Assembly: GCA_020055645.1 (NCBI GenBank)
Contig: CM034547.1
Coordinates: 19,011,013 to 19,075,012, forward strand
DNA from: Tomocerus qinae
Taxonomy: Eukaryota; Arthropoda; Collembola; Entomobryomorpha; Tomoceridae
Reading direction: 5' to 3'
DNA: 64,000 nucleotides
Made by a program: the position numbers and the translations under genes. Positions 30,194-43,269 of the stretch are shown here, piece by piece (the first letter of the stretch is position 1; the number at the start of each line of letters is the position of its first letter). The notes below the pieces were generated by a model, which made no database searches, was not told where the DNA came from, and saw nothing but the letters and a program-made list of their open reading frames with translations.

Positions 30194-31181
30194 CATAAAA
30201 GTAATCATATCAGATGTTATACACTTATAGTTTGAGTTTGAAAGTTCGGGTACAGATGACAGATAAAAGAATCTCAATTGTTTAACATAACTTTAATTTA
30301 AATAGTTAAAGTATCTTTCGTCAATGTGTTCAAAAGCCATTTGATACAATTTGTTTAATTCGAAATTTTAAATTGTCCTATTGTACCGTCATGAATTAAG
30401 TACTAATTCCAGTGTATACTTATGGTTTACATTTGTACATACGTTATACTATCGCCAACACTAATCGAAGGTCAACCCTAGGATTCTATATGTTATAATA
30501 CAATACAAATACTAATCTAGGTATAATTTATTACACAGGGCATTTTTATGTGTGCCATGTCTATACAGATTTTTCCGATGTATGTGTGATTAGAGGTTAA
30601 GAATTTAAAAATTTGTTTCCAATTGATTTTTATCTTTGTAGTCTCACAGAGGTACAGTTAAAATATTATCTCAATGTTTGTATTGCAGTGTGCGAGATAC
30701 TAATTAAATGAAAGATAACGTAAACTATGATTGTATAACTTATCGATTTTTATTAGGTATTTTCTGAACATTTTGTTTAAAAAATAACATATCATTAATA
30801 TATACTTTTCGGATGCTTGTTGCTTGTCCAATTTATTTACGACAAACATGCGCTTCAGGACTAGACGTGAGCAAAATTTTTGTAAGCACTAAGCGCATTT
30901 TGCTGAAACAATTGACAAAATCTCAATTTCTAGACTAAATTATATTGAATTTTCTTCAATATACTTTTGTATTGAGTAGCAGAGCAGGTACAGTGCAATC
31001 AAATTGAAACATAAGTATTAACAATAATTATTAGCATTCCACCAGGAACATACCAATGATTTCATCATGATCATCAACTTTTGTGTAGGCGTGGAACGAT
31101 CGTTTAGACCGAATATACAGTTCATGTATATTTCGCAATCACTTGTAAGCGCACACCGTACACCAACCTTGACATCATGTA
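30194..31181. other. Convergent intergenic region
   Basis: Short AT-rich spacer between two converging genes, containing both 3' UTRs. An ATTAAA near 30704 could serve the plus-strand gene. No other feature was seen. Confidence 0.5.
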
Positions 31182-31187
31182 TTTATT
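31182..31187 (-). terminator. Poly(A) signal AATAAA of the CTH-like gene
   Basis: A canonical AATAAA on the minus strand lies about 80 bases downstream of the stop codon. Confidence 0.55.
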
Positions 31188-31265
31188 TATATCGAGCAAT
31201 CTTTGGAAGCATTTTCTAAACTGTACGTTTAACAGTAGGTTAAAACGAACATCTATAATTGACAA

Positions 31266-34200
31266 CTAAATTGGTGCAGTTACTTCACAAGATGTGTTAT
31301 TGAAATTAACTGCTTTCTTTAAAGCTTGATCCAAATCTTGAATAAGTCTACTAGCACTTTCAAGTCCAACTGAGAGTCTTACAAAATTTTCAGTGATTCC
31401 CAACTTTAGCCTCTCTTCTTCAGGGAGCCAAGAGTGACTTGCTTTTGACCTAATAAGCAATCAAATTATAAACGTGAATGAGTAATATCAAGTGAGAGCA
31501 AGAATATGCTAGTTTGAATCAAGACCTAATCATTCCTGTTATTTAATTATGCTGCATTATAATAATAAGATTTGGTATCTATTTCTGTCTCTGTCATAAT
31601 GTCTGAGCCTGAATGCTGTAATTACTTTCATTTGCATGATCTCCAAAAGTGAAAACATGGTTTAGTTAGGAATTTAGTAACACAGTTTAGTATCATTCTT
31701 ATAATAAGAATGGAAACTTTTAATTTTGGCAGAGTATTTGTCTTTAGCAGAAAAACAAATAAATATAATTATATATCATACGCGAGCAGAAGGTAAAGTA
31801 GTTAACATAATTAATGTTTAATTAGATTTGAGCATTCTTACGGAACACTGGCAAGACTGACATCAGCACCTAGTGATGGTGCCTTTTTAAAGATTTGCAA
31901 CGCTTCCAAGAAGCCAGCCGATTCTTGCAAGCCACCTTTAATAAAAAATCCTACCATTCCAGAGTGGCCAAAAGATTGTTTTAGTGCCAGATCATGGTGT
32001 GGGTGTGACTTTAATCCTAGAAAGACAGATAAAGTGAGATTTATAAATATAATTGTTTGTCTAGCTAGTGTAATTTTATGCTGGCTACCGAGGCATACAA
32101 TTTGGTATATTGGTATCCTGAGTGTACAGTACAGCTATCATCTTCTGTTCTATTATCTCTTACTTAGTAATTCTATCTACTATTTAACTTGCTCCTCTTC
32201 AACTTCTAGAAACTCAGTCGCTAAAAGTTACAGTTACACGTTACTTGTTACAGTTACGTACTTACGTATAAGTACAATCTGTTTTCTATATATCTTTATT
32301 CAAACTTCAAACATACTCATTCTAACACCTGTCCTTGTGTATGACGCATGTTGTGTATAAAAAGCCTAGCAAAAAGAAAATGTGCTTTATTCCTTCACTC
32401 CTGTTATATCTATAGTATGTATGCATTGGTTCTTAATTTATGAAGGTTAAATTTAATAATTTGAAACTTAAAAAGGGACACAAACAATTTAGCAGCTAAG
32501 TGCAAACTTAATGATCCTTATCACTCGCACTATCAACTTTTGCAACAATATAATTTCATTAATTAGAATGCGTAATTATTTAAATAGTCCAAAAATAAGT
32601 AAAATAAAGTTTTAAAATTCAACTTAACCCTGCAAACTTTGAATCTGTATTTATGTACAAAACTATGTCTCAGTAACATTTATTCAAACTTTGGCGATAA
32701 CAGAAGGCTGTTATCAAATTGCATATCTGGACTAATGCGCTACCTACTACAATGGGTACATTTTAATTACGTCATAAATCTGTCTACTGTCTATCATGGT
32801 CTGGTTACTTTTCTCATTTTTGGTGAATGCGTATTTTATACCATATATCGGAAACATTTAAAGTATGTCAAGTACCTGGATGATAGACTTTGAGCACAGC
32901 AGGATGAGATTCTAGAAAATAAGCTATTTTTAAACCATTATGGAAATGCTGCTTCATTCTTAATGGCAATGTTTTAAGACTTCGTATCATGAGATAGCAA
33001 TCGAATGGAGATGGTATACCTCCCATACCTATTATACAAATAAAATAATTTAGTAATCCGTAATACGAATTCGGTAGTTAAGTATTTAAGTGAAAATTGT
33101 TTTGAACTTACAAATCTGATTTTCTTGAATGCTTTTGTATAGAGTTTCAGAATTTGTTGTTACTGCCCCCATTGTAACATCCGCGTGACCACAAAGATAT
33201 TTGGTACACGAATAAACAACAACATCGGCCCCGAGTTCAAGAGGTCGTTGGAGTACAGGTGTTAGAAATGTATTGTCAACTGCAATTAGTATGTCTTTTC
33301 TTAGTTTATGAACAGCTTCTGAGATACTTGCTATATCTACTATAGCTAATGTTGGGTTTGCTGGGCTTTCTAGCCATACCATCTATAAGTGAAAAAATTC
33401 AGATATTCATTAATTTTCAAATTCAGATTATGATCAAATCGGTAGATTACTACTTCGTATAGGTGTACGTAATTTGACTTTCACAAAATCCTGCTTGAAT
33501 TATGTGTACTAGATATGTAAAAGCGTGTTCATAAGTGTTTGTATGTATGTATGTAATGTTGAGTATTTCTGCTCTGAATCCGACTTTTAAAAAATTAATC
33601 ATTCTTCAAAAATGTCATAATGCAGCTGCGATGTGAATAAGTGTAGCTAAGTGTAACTACTTACATTTTATGGTACGTGTATGATGAATCTGTACCTTAG
33701 TGTCAGGTCTGATGGCTTGTAATATACTGTCGCATGCACTGCTGTATATGAATTCGACAACAATACCGAAATTCTTCCATTTGTTTCTGAAAAGCCAGTC
33801 AGAATCGCCATTCGTGCATTGAACGTATATTATATGATCTCCTTGCTGCAGTGTTTGCACGATTGCAGATATACCAGCAACTCCAGAAGAAAATCCAAGA
33901 GCTGCGTGAATGATATTACAACATTTACATATTTGCGTCTTAATACATATAGAGTAGCTGTATCTTCATATAAATATCATTTAATTGTCTCTGTATTTGT
34001 GATACCGAATTTGGCCCCATCCAGTTGAGCCATGCAGTCTTCCAAGCAATTCCTAGTAGGGTTCCCACACCTGCCATAATGATATCCCTAAAGCCCATCA
34101 TGGAAATAGTACTTCGTTAAGAAGTCAAGAGACTAAACTAAAACACAATAAAGTTTAGTAGTGAAATAAATTCAAAATTGCAAATATCCATGCAGCTTAT

Positions 34201-34544
34201 TAGACTGGATTGATTTTGTACTCAAAGTCAATAACGAACGATACTAAAAATAAATATAAAATCGGACACTATAAGTAGTAGCAGGGATGGTCATAAGCAA
34301 AACCGTAAAATATATGTTAACAATGTAAATAAATCAATATAGATACCGAAACGACACTTTCCGTTGCAGGTCCATGTAAAACAAAAACAGAGGATGTGAC
34401 TATAGGTACCACCAGGCAGTTCGTGGAGAACGTTCCAGGATCTACAGTTTCTCCAATAGCCATAGTCTCGAAATCTGCAGATGGCTTCTTCCAACCCTTG
34501 AGATTTTCTTTAAACTCATCTTCCGAAATTTCGAATTCACTCAT
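31266..34544 (-). CDS. Cystathionine gamma-lyase-like PLP protein with altered active site
   Basis: Homologue of the enzyme that cleaves cystathionine to cysteine (Cys/Met-metabolism PLP family). Coding exons: 34347-34544, 34006-34087, 33696-33901, 33112-33382, 32876-33028, 31842-32016, 31266-31449. Total 1269 bases and 422 residues, near the 405 of human CTH. Retained: YGRCGNPTRN (Tyr70, Arg72, phosphate binding from the partner subunit), FSSGVAGI, SPANPT, Asp198 in VDNTF, the Schiff-base Lys223 in YSCTKYLCGH, and RLSVGLE near the C-terminus. Changed: the loop normally holding the PLP-stacking Tyr (DDVYGGTNRYF in human) reads QCTNGDSDWLF, so Tyr becomes Asn124 and the following Arg becomes Trp129. 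The LGGFESL motif reads LGADVSL, so its Glu becomes Val356. A non-coding first exon probably ends at 34716 (CAG/GTACGT), joining an acceptor at 34564-34565. Family membership is clear; whether it is catalytic is doubtful. Confidence 0.88.
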
Positions 34545-34719
34545 ATTTACAGTTAAAACGTATCTGTGAAGAGTATAATATAGATTTATTTATTTAGAAA
34601 GGGTATATGTTATTTGTCTGAAATGAAGTTGCATATTTAGATGATGTATAAATGATTGTTGTGTGATTGTGTGTGAGTAAACAATTAGATTGTTGGAAAA
34701 TAGAGAGAGACGTACCTGC

Positions 34720-37700
34720 CCGAATGGACTTGTTTGTATTTACTACAGCAGTGAACTAAAACTGGTTGAGTAATCCTCTTCTAGTTTTTAAAAGCGGGCC
34801 AAAGTGTCAGGAAAATTCCAACGCCCCTGCATCATATCCCGCGTTTAGATTATCAGTTTTGGTTTGGGATGCTGAATTCGGATAGGGGAGTTTTGTCTAT
34901 CAAGTAACTTAACATAACACACAACCTACATGTTCACAAATAGATAAAGTACAGCAGAGAGTACAGAGTGTACGTAACATATCACATCATCACACACCAC
35001 TTGTACATAACAAGATCACTCTGTGTGTAGAAACTTAAGGAAGTCAGGTTTGCGAGTGTCGTTAAAAGTTTGTCTTGTTCCTGATGCCAGAGAAAGAGAA
35101 GAAATGAGAAGAAGGTGTCTGCCTTGGCATTGGGATTAACGTTGTTGGACTAATGCCACCTAAAACGAATCCAACGTTCATTTTTAGAGACGAATATGTC
35201 AGCTAGTCTAATAAAAGCATGTAAATTGGCACTCTCTGTAACTGGATTTTTGATGCTAGTACGTCTACTTTAATAAAGTAACTTTTCTACGTCAACCTGA
35301 CTCAGATCTTCTATTGTTGAACATAATTAAGTTGAGAACTTAATGTGTTGAAATGTCATTAATTTCTTTCTTCAAGAAGTAAATGGGGAAAATGAATTTC
35401 CCCATTCATTTCCTGTTTCCTCATTTAAATCATCATCTACCTACAGACGATGAAATTCCTTTTGGCAATTTAATTAAGTTATGTGATCTTTATTGGCTTT
35501 TCAAATATTCACTAATAGATCTAGACAAATCTTTTCTTTTTCCTCTCAACGTAATTTTCAGCGTCTTCTGAACTCACATAGATGAACTATAGGGTTGAGA
35601 CACGGCTCCTGTTGCTACTGTACTAAAATGCCTACATAAAATGTAACATCTCAAGATTTAGCCTGAATATAGAGCAATAATGTGGAGCAACTGTATTTTT
35701 ATTGGTCTCAAACATCTAGTATGTCTACATCTCTACCACATAACATCATCATCCTTTTACTAATAAATTCGAGTTCTAAAAATAATTATATATATATCAA
35801 AAATAGTTGAGTTTCGGTTGTACTTTGTATTATACTACCTACACGGTTCATGTCGTTACGCTCTTCACTGTTCTGTTACTGAACATATTGTAGTAATGGG
35901 GACGAAAGAAACACCGAACCCCATCGTTATCTTCTACACAAATATTCCACACCATCTCCGTCGTTTCTCTAAACCTTTACCAAACCTTTCATTCCAGTCG
36001 TATTTGGTCATGAGGGAAAAATCAGAGGGCAGGCCTACAGACTTTCTTGAAGAACGCATCCTAACTTTGTGCTTCTCATCATAACCATTTATTCATAGGA
36101 ATACTAGCCTTATGCAACAAACGTGTATAAGGTTTGCAAAGGTGTACATTAGAAATTATTTACTAGGTGTGAGTGTAATCTGTGCTGGATTTTCATAATA
36201 TGTAAAATGTATTGAAAAGTAAAGTGAATCATAATATAAAAAGTATTGCTCAATCAGTACTTTAATAATGGTAAGAATAACTCTGATTATGTAGCTATTT
36301 AAAATCACTGCTTAAAGATAAGCAATCTACTTAAAACTATAATGTAAGATGAGCATTGGATTTTAAAGACATTACGAAATTGAACGTAGGAATTCGACCT
36401 GCATTTGTTATTAAAATGGATTTATTGCTAACCATCTAAAAACAGTTGGAAATATTAAAATGTGGCAATAGATAGGTTATAAGCATTATAAATAGTATTA
36501 TAATTCTATGCTATTGTAACATTATGGCTTGACAGGAATTAACATTTTGTAGTTCACATTGTAGATTTGGAAAGGTATAGTTGTAAGTGATGTCCTAGGT
36601 GTGAGTGTAATCTGTTGGATTGTCATAATATTTAAAATGTATTGAAAAGTAAAGTGAATCAGGCAGAAGGATGAACTTTTGTTGGTTTATTTCATTGATA
36701 TTTCTCGGTTGTAGATTGAAAATGCAGGGTCATTGTTTTGGTAAGCTGACATTGCAAGGTAGGTATGCTGACGTTGGATGTTCTTTTGGAGTAATATGTT
36801 AGCATATGTGCATCGGTGTAGATTTTACAGCTCATCTTTATGATTGTGTGAGGTTTAACAACAGCAGTCGTTTACTAGCGATAAGTATGTGCTTTCTTGG
36901 TTATTCATCCACATATGACAGAGGAGGCGAAGAAACAGAATGAATGACACTTGAGAAGGGAGAAGTGGAGCCAAGCAGTCTGGTTTGTCTTCTCTTCATT
37001 TCCCTTTACCTTCCTTTTGATTCCTGAACAGTTTCTTCCTATTCTTCCCTTCTGCCATTCATAATGCTCCTTCACAAATTCTTATTACTCCTTTCCTTAC
37101 CATTATGCGCTCAAGCATTTCAATGTTCCATTGTAATAGTAAGTGAAATATAAATGCCACTATCTGTGCATGTGTGCTCTACACACTGCGTCCATTCTGT
37201 TCTCAAATCCTCAACATACCACTAAATAAATAATCAAACTGCCTTATATAGCTTCTTTAGATTATATTTCCTATACTCCCTATCATTAGACTTATCATTA
37301 TCAAGCTAACTTCAAGTACTGCATATACAAAGTACATAACTCCAACTTTCTGTTACTTGCCATTATTCTTTATTACAGGATTTTTTTCATGTAGGTATTT
37401 GCTAAGGTACTTGTTCTCCTGTTTCTAATGTTTCACCACTTCACTTTTTCATTCTCATCCTTGAGTCAAATTCCAGAAAGTCTACCCAAGTCCCTATGAC
37501 TTATGAACATGGTAAGATATTCCGAGTACTTATACTACACAAAATATCTCAACTCAAGTCTCAGCCCTTTCTGTGCCACTTGTGCATTAACACTTTGTCT
37601 AATTTCAATATGTTATAGCTACGTAAATCATTACTACATTTGACAAGGACCTACCACTTACACAATAACCAACCAAACCACCCACTCTTTCCCTTGCCCA

Positions 37701-37963
37701 CTCCTTAATGTCATGAAATGAATGACGAGCTCACTGCATCCACATTCTTGTTGCATGAAAGAAAGCAGGAAAGGAAAATTAAAAATATAATCTTCCAATT
37801 TCCGGGATAATCTACAAAGTAGCCGACTAATCTCACTTTATCCAAGTCGGTTTATGTAAAAAGTAACTTTATACCTCTCAAATACTTAAATGATAATTAC
37901 AATACATACTCTGACATAATTATGCATTTATGAATATGTAGTTTGTATGGGGGGGAAGCCATG
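34720..37963. other. Spacer between the CTH-like and CBS-like genes
   Basis: About 3.2 kb holding the CTH-like promoter side and the CBS-like 3' flank. No AATAAA for the CBS-like gene was assigned with confidence. Open frames (88 codons at 35818-36084, plus) have no family signal. The one clear structure is the pair of 67-bp direct repeats at 36163-36230 and 36594-36660. Confidence 0.5.
36163..36660. repeat. Direct repeat pair, about 67 bp each, spaced about 430 bp
   Basis: Copy A is 36163-36230 and copy B is 36594-36660. Both run from CTAGGTGTGAGTGTAATCTG to AAAAGTAAAGTGAATC with only a few substitutions and small length differences. Similarity ends abruptly after GTGAATC on the right and fades on the left (TTGCAAAGG versus TTGGAAAGG). 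The intervening sequence is not visibly duplicated. This could be a local duplication or two copies of a short dispersed element. Confidence 0.8.
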
Positions 37964-39861
37964 TTATGAATTAGAATTCTCTTCTTTATCAAGGGTATCA
38001 TTGTAATCCATAGTGAACCAAGTTTCACAAGGAATGCCGTCAGTCATCACGATGTTGTAATTAACTCTGTGATATTCTTCCAGTTTGTTGAGATGTACGA
38101 TGTGGTCTATTTGGTCAATTACTCCCAATATTCTAGTAGAAAATGTCGGTTCGACTGCATCTCCAGAGTAAGATTCTACATTTTGTGTTAGTACTGCCCA
38201 GCAATTCCCATGAATCTTCTCCTCTAACTCAGAAATATTTGCATGGAAATCCAAACTGCACACACCTTTTACTATCGTTGCTTTTTCCAAAGGATCTTCC
38301 ATTTTCAAACTCCCATTGCTTAATGCAGACAAAATACGATCTAAAAGCAAGAAAAAATTATAGGTATTAAACAGTTTGGTAGATATGCATATTTAGTGCA
38401 TTTTCTCATAATTATCTCACATTTCAAAGCAATTCCGATCAAATCTTTTGTTTTGTCTTTGACAACTACACTCTTTCCAACATTTGCACTGTTCATTACT
38501 TCCAATGCTTTCGAAATAGGAAGAGATGCATCAATTACAACAGTATTTTCCATTTTAATATCCATCACAGGCATATCATACCACCAGTATAGAGACTCCA
38601 TTTTACTTCGTTTGTAATATGAATTTTTAACCATCCAGTCAATCGAAAGAAAATTTTTGTCTGCAGCCCACAGAGCACCATTCAATACGACTACAATAAC
38701 AGCCTCGGGTTTGTCTTTCAAACCTGGATAGGACAGAAAATAATATTATTGATTTGCAATTGCAATAATTTATTTATGTTAAAAGCCGTCACCGTGTTTT
38801 TCAATTGCTCTGAGTGCACAATCCAGAACTGCCCCTGCCCGTGGACTAACTAAGATTCCCTCCTCACGATGTATACGACGAGTCATGACATACGAATCTG
38901 CATCTGATGCTTCTAACCATTCGTCTACTAAACTCGGTTCACTATTGTGTTTCTCGGGAAAATAAAAATCATTTTTGTCTAAATGAACTCCAATTATTTT
39001 CGGATATTGACCTGTGCTGTTTTCTCGGAACTTTTTACATATCCCATCTAACATTCCATGCCCTTCATCGCCACAGACAATCATATCAATTTCGGTTTCA
39101 AGCGAAGATTTTAACTCTTCTGCAGTTCTCTCAAAGTGAATCTGAATTCCCTGAGAAGTTGCACTTGGATCCAATTGCCAATTCGGACTTATCATTTCAA
39201 TGCACTCTTTTGTTTTCGCATAGCACATTTTAATGTAGGCAGGATGATTAGTCTTACACATTTTGTAGTGTGGTAATTTGATAACAGTGGCCCCTAAAGC
39301 TTCCATTCTCAAGATAGTGTCTTTGGGTGTTTTCACTTCTGGAATTACTACACATCGATGTCCTTTAACAGAGCACACCCAAGCCGTGCTTACACAAACG
39401 TTACCCGAACCTCCACAAATTACCGAAACTTCTAAATACAGAAAATAAAAGAAAACTAACCTGATTAACTAAAACTTAAGATAATCAATACAAATTAGTA
39501 CAAATACACAGCGACTTTTGATGTTGGTAAATGTGTCGATGCAGTATGTGTTAAGTATCATTCACATCACGTATATGTAGTTTCAAAATTATTGTATCAA
39601 CTATCAACTTCAATATCCGTTATAAATACTACTAAGAAACGGAATATGCAATCACAAGTTACCATCTTGGATTAATCCATTTGACTCAGCTTCTTTAATT
39701 AGCTCTGAAACGATTCTGTCGCTAGTACTTCCAGTCGGATTCAGATTTTCCAATTTGACAAATATCTGGCATGTGAAATTCTGTAAAGATGGAATCGTTT
39801 TCAGTTTTACTAGAGGAGTGGATCCAATCAATGCAGTTGAACTTAAGTCTAATTCCTCCAT
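37964..39861 (-). CDS. Cystathionine beta-synthase-like pseudoenzyme
   Basis: Homologue of CBS, the PLP enzyme that condenses serine and homocysteine. Coding exons: 39663-39861, 38793-39431, 38421-38723, 37964-38340; total 1518 bases and 505 residues. An in-frame TAA lies three codons before the ATG, and the protein begins at the point matching the catalytic core (LIGSTPLVKL). It therefore lacks the N-terminal heme-binding segment (human Cys52/His65). The PLP Lys (human K119 in GSVKDRI) is Ser47 in GSTSDRI, encoded AGC. The TSGNTG cofactor loop reads GSGNVC, the GTGGT phosphate loop reads EGHGM (189-193), and the Ser of GGSAGS is Arg. The fold is still recognisable (VKGHRCVVIPE, ALGATVIKLP, PKIIGVH). 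The C-terminal regulatory CBS-domain region is present: about residues 300-385 (ISKALEVMNSANVGKSVVV...LIGIAL) plus a weaker second unit. Without the Lys, normal PLP catalysis is not expected. The frame is intact, so this is not an obvious pseudogene. Confidence 0.88.
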
Positions 39862-42800
39862 TGGTAAATTTTAATTTTTGAGATAACAAATATGAAATCA
39901 ATTTGACAGATCCGATTACATGATTTTCTTTAGAATGGCTTAGGTCTGCTATGATTTGTAGCGGAATAAAACGTTAGTAAACGTACTTTTGTCTTCAGTT
40001 GTGCAGCACAGAACAAAAATACATTTTTTAAAGAATTGACACAATGTTACTAGTCAGGTTCGGTAAATAGAGCTGTAAGAAAACTTTGTAACTATAGAGA
40101 ATGAAGTCAAAACCTATTACCTTACTCCACCTTACTCAAAAGCTGTCAAAAGAAAGAAAGCGTAGTATTGTGGTGCGTGTTTTAGGTAGGAAAAGTTGAA
40201 CTGTTTCATCAGGACAAAATCTGGGACAAGAATAATGATTTTTGTCCCATGCCATTTCATCTACTTGGGATTTCATCTGCATTCAGGAATTTGATTTAAA
40301 AAATACAATATTTTAGGATTTGTATCGGCAGCTGGGGCAGTTCATGTCAAAGTTTTTCCTTTTCTTATCAGTACAGATAGTACACAAAAAACGCCAAGTT
40401 TCTGTACATGTTCCTGAGAAATGACAAAAATTGAACCAAATTTAAAATATATAAGTAAATGATTTAGAATTCATTTATCAAGGAATGTTGTAGTATTTAC
40501 ATTACACTACGCTACTAATTACTTCGTAATAGCTGTGCAAAAATAAAATGTCTAATCGTCATAAAACGTTGTACATTATACCTCATACCTGTATACAGAA
40601 TGAAAAGTATACTTAGTATTTCTGTAAGTGAACACGAGCAGCTGGGGTATTAGTCACACCGAATAATTACCATTTACCAACACTAATGGCATTAGCGTAT
40701 CCCTTGAAGGATTTCATGTCGGAAATTTGATGTATAGATCTAAGCTGATAATAATGTTATGAACTGTACATTCTGCTGATTTACGAAATAGTCTATATAG
40801 TATTTAGATTGAAAAGAGTCCTAATGACACTTACAATGAAAAGGCACCAGGCGATTGGAAACTTCACTTTCAGGCAAATAACATATCCGATTTCTTCCAG
40901 AGTCATAAAATTGAAGACTTGCTAGACGTCGTGGCGACTTCCTTTAGTGAGGATTATAGTGTACTCGGGTTTCAAAAACGTACTTAACTAATTTGGAGCT
41001 TATGAATGAAAGCAGTGGAGGGAAATGACATTTATGAATGGAGAGAAGAAACTGTTTGTCTGTACTATTGTTCCCAGCAAGTCTGCTTACAACAAAATTG
41101 TAAGAAAACTAACGATTTAGCTATTAAGGAGTTTAGATGGTTTTGTCCACTTGTTGGTCTTCCTAAAAATGTGGTAATCAGCATGAGGTGCTTGCTCTTT
41201 CAGCATTCAATAGAAAAAGGTGTACTGAAAGAAAAGGTCTGTATGTGTGGCACTTGAACATGTCATTTGATATACCAAACCTTGTGAAGGGTCATTATAT
41301 CTACTCACTGTACTTGATGTGTACCTAACTAATATTGCTGAGAACATTTTAAAATTCCAAAATGTTAATCACTTGTGAAATTTTCAAAAAATAATTTCTG
41401 TCACTGAAACTTTAGCCAAGAAAAAGCTTACTGTATATGGATAATGTTATGTAATGTGTAGTTGACTAAGTGTATGACAATGTGAGATGCTATGCCACAC
41501 ACACAAACACAACGAACGGGTAAAATTTCTTAATAGGCAAGGATCAAAGCAATGAACGACTTTCGGAAGCGTCGGGTTTCTCAAAGACAAAGCAAATCCA
41601 AAACGGAAGTAGTGTAAGACAAGAGATTCTTTTAACCATTGTTAACTATAAAGATAAGCAAGCTTGTCGCATCCATTATGTAACTAAAAGTACGTGCATC
41701 ATCTTATCCTTCTATCTTGCAGCATCAAATATACTTTGTACAGTTATGGTTACGTTTGTAGCTTATACCTTAAGCATGATAGCGTACTAAAACATAATGT
41801 GAGTTGTCTTTTCTGTAGTCTCAACGGTTAACTTGATCCGTGACAAAACTATTTGTATTCCGGAAGCAATGACAATGATAATGACAGTATAGAAGCCCGT
41901 GCAGAAGGGTGAGATCCACTTTACTACTATAGAGACGTCTAAGCATGCAAAAATCCCCTATAGCTGTAATGATTTTGAATGTCACAATACAAAGCCAGAG
42001 TATTCTATACCTCAAAATTATCTCATCTTCAAACCTTTAACTTAAGGTACCTACTCACATTAAATTCCTTACCTTTTGTGTATTTGTATATATCTAGTTA
42101 GATATCTCATAGAGATGCTTTATAAGATTTCGGGAGGAATAAACAATTCGACACCGAGTTATAATACCATTTCATTGAAATCTACGATGTTAATGCAGCA
42201 TATCTTCAGAGCAGCTTTCTTCTCTAGTTGACAAAGCAGGGTAGTTACTTGCAATTACTCTTCATAGTTTATTTTACGAAGTTGGTAGCATTATTTTATG
42301 TTGTTCTCATATGTATACTATGTTAGCAGTATGTGGTTTTAGGTAGCGATTAGGAATCCAGTGCTCTGTGCACGCTCCCCTCATTATAATAAAATTGTAT
42401 CAGAAGATGTAGGGGAGTGAATGCAATTACCGCTAGGCACAATATTATTAGTCATTCATAAGTCAGCTAGTGCCTAGCCCTAATTCTTTATCCATTAAGG
42501 AATCCACTTTTATAATGAACCAGAGTACTCTAGAAGGAAATTGCATTGAATTCCATAGGAAAGACAATCACAAAACTCACTGGGATTTAATTTTGTCTAA
42601 ATATGTTTCTTATTATGCTCTCCATTGTAAATTGTTCCTTCAGAATAGTTCCCATTGCATTTGCATGTATAATTCCAAGGATTAGTATAAACATAATAAT
42701 TGTCCCAGAGTACATTCAAGTGGTTTTTGTTGCCAACTTTTGTATCATTGAAAGTATACATAAATGCTTCATGATATTGAGTACGATACAGTACGTAGGT

Positions 42801-43269
42801 GCAATTTATGCATAGATTGTTGGTGTGTATTCAACTGGCTGACTGTAATAGCAAAATGTAAATCTCTGGACAAATGAGCAGCAGGAGTTTAGTTATATTA
42901 GCTGAATAGTTTCCGCTATGTAAACATAGACTCAATTGATAAATTAATGAACAATTCCTAAACATAATTTTTGTCACGTCACGTCATTAATTTGGACAAA
43001 TGTCACCCTATCACACTTACATTGCACCTAGTCGTCCCATTCATCAAGAACGGCATCATTTACCTTTTTGAAAGAGATAACGTTTCAATTCAGTCTCTTT
43101 TAATCTATTAAGTATTCCTACCCTTTTCAAATAGCAGTTCTGCATTCCTAGTCATCATACCTTATACATTAAACAGAAACTTTGATTAAAGACAAGTGTA
43201 TGTATCCAAATGAGTACGATGTACTAATGTACTAGATAATTTGCAAATTTTTCTTGATTTAAAATTAAT

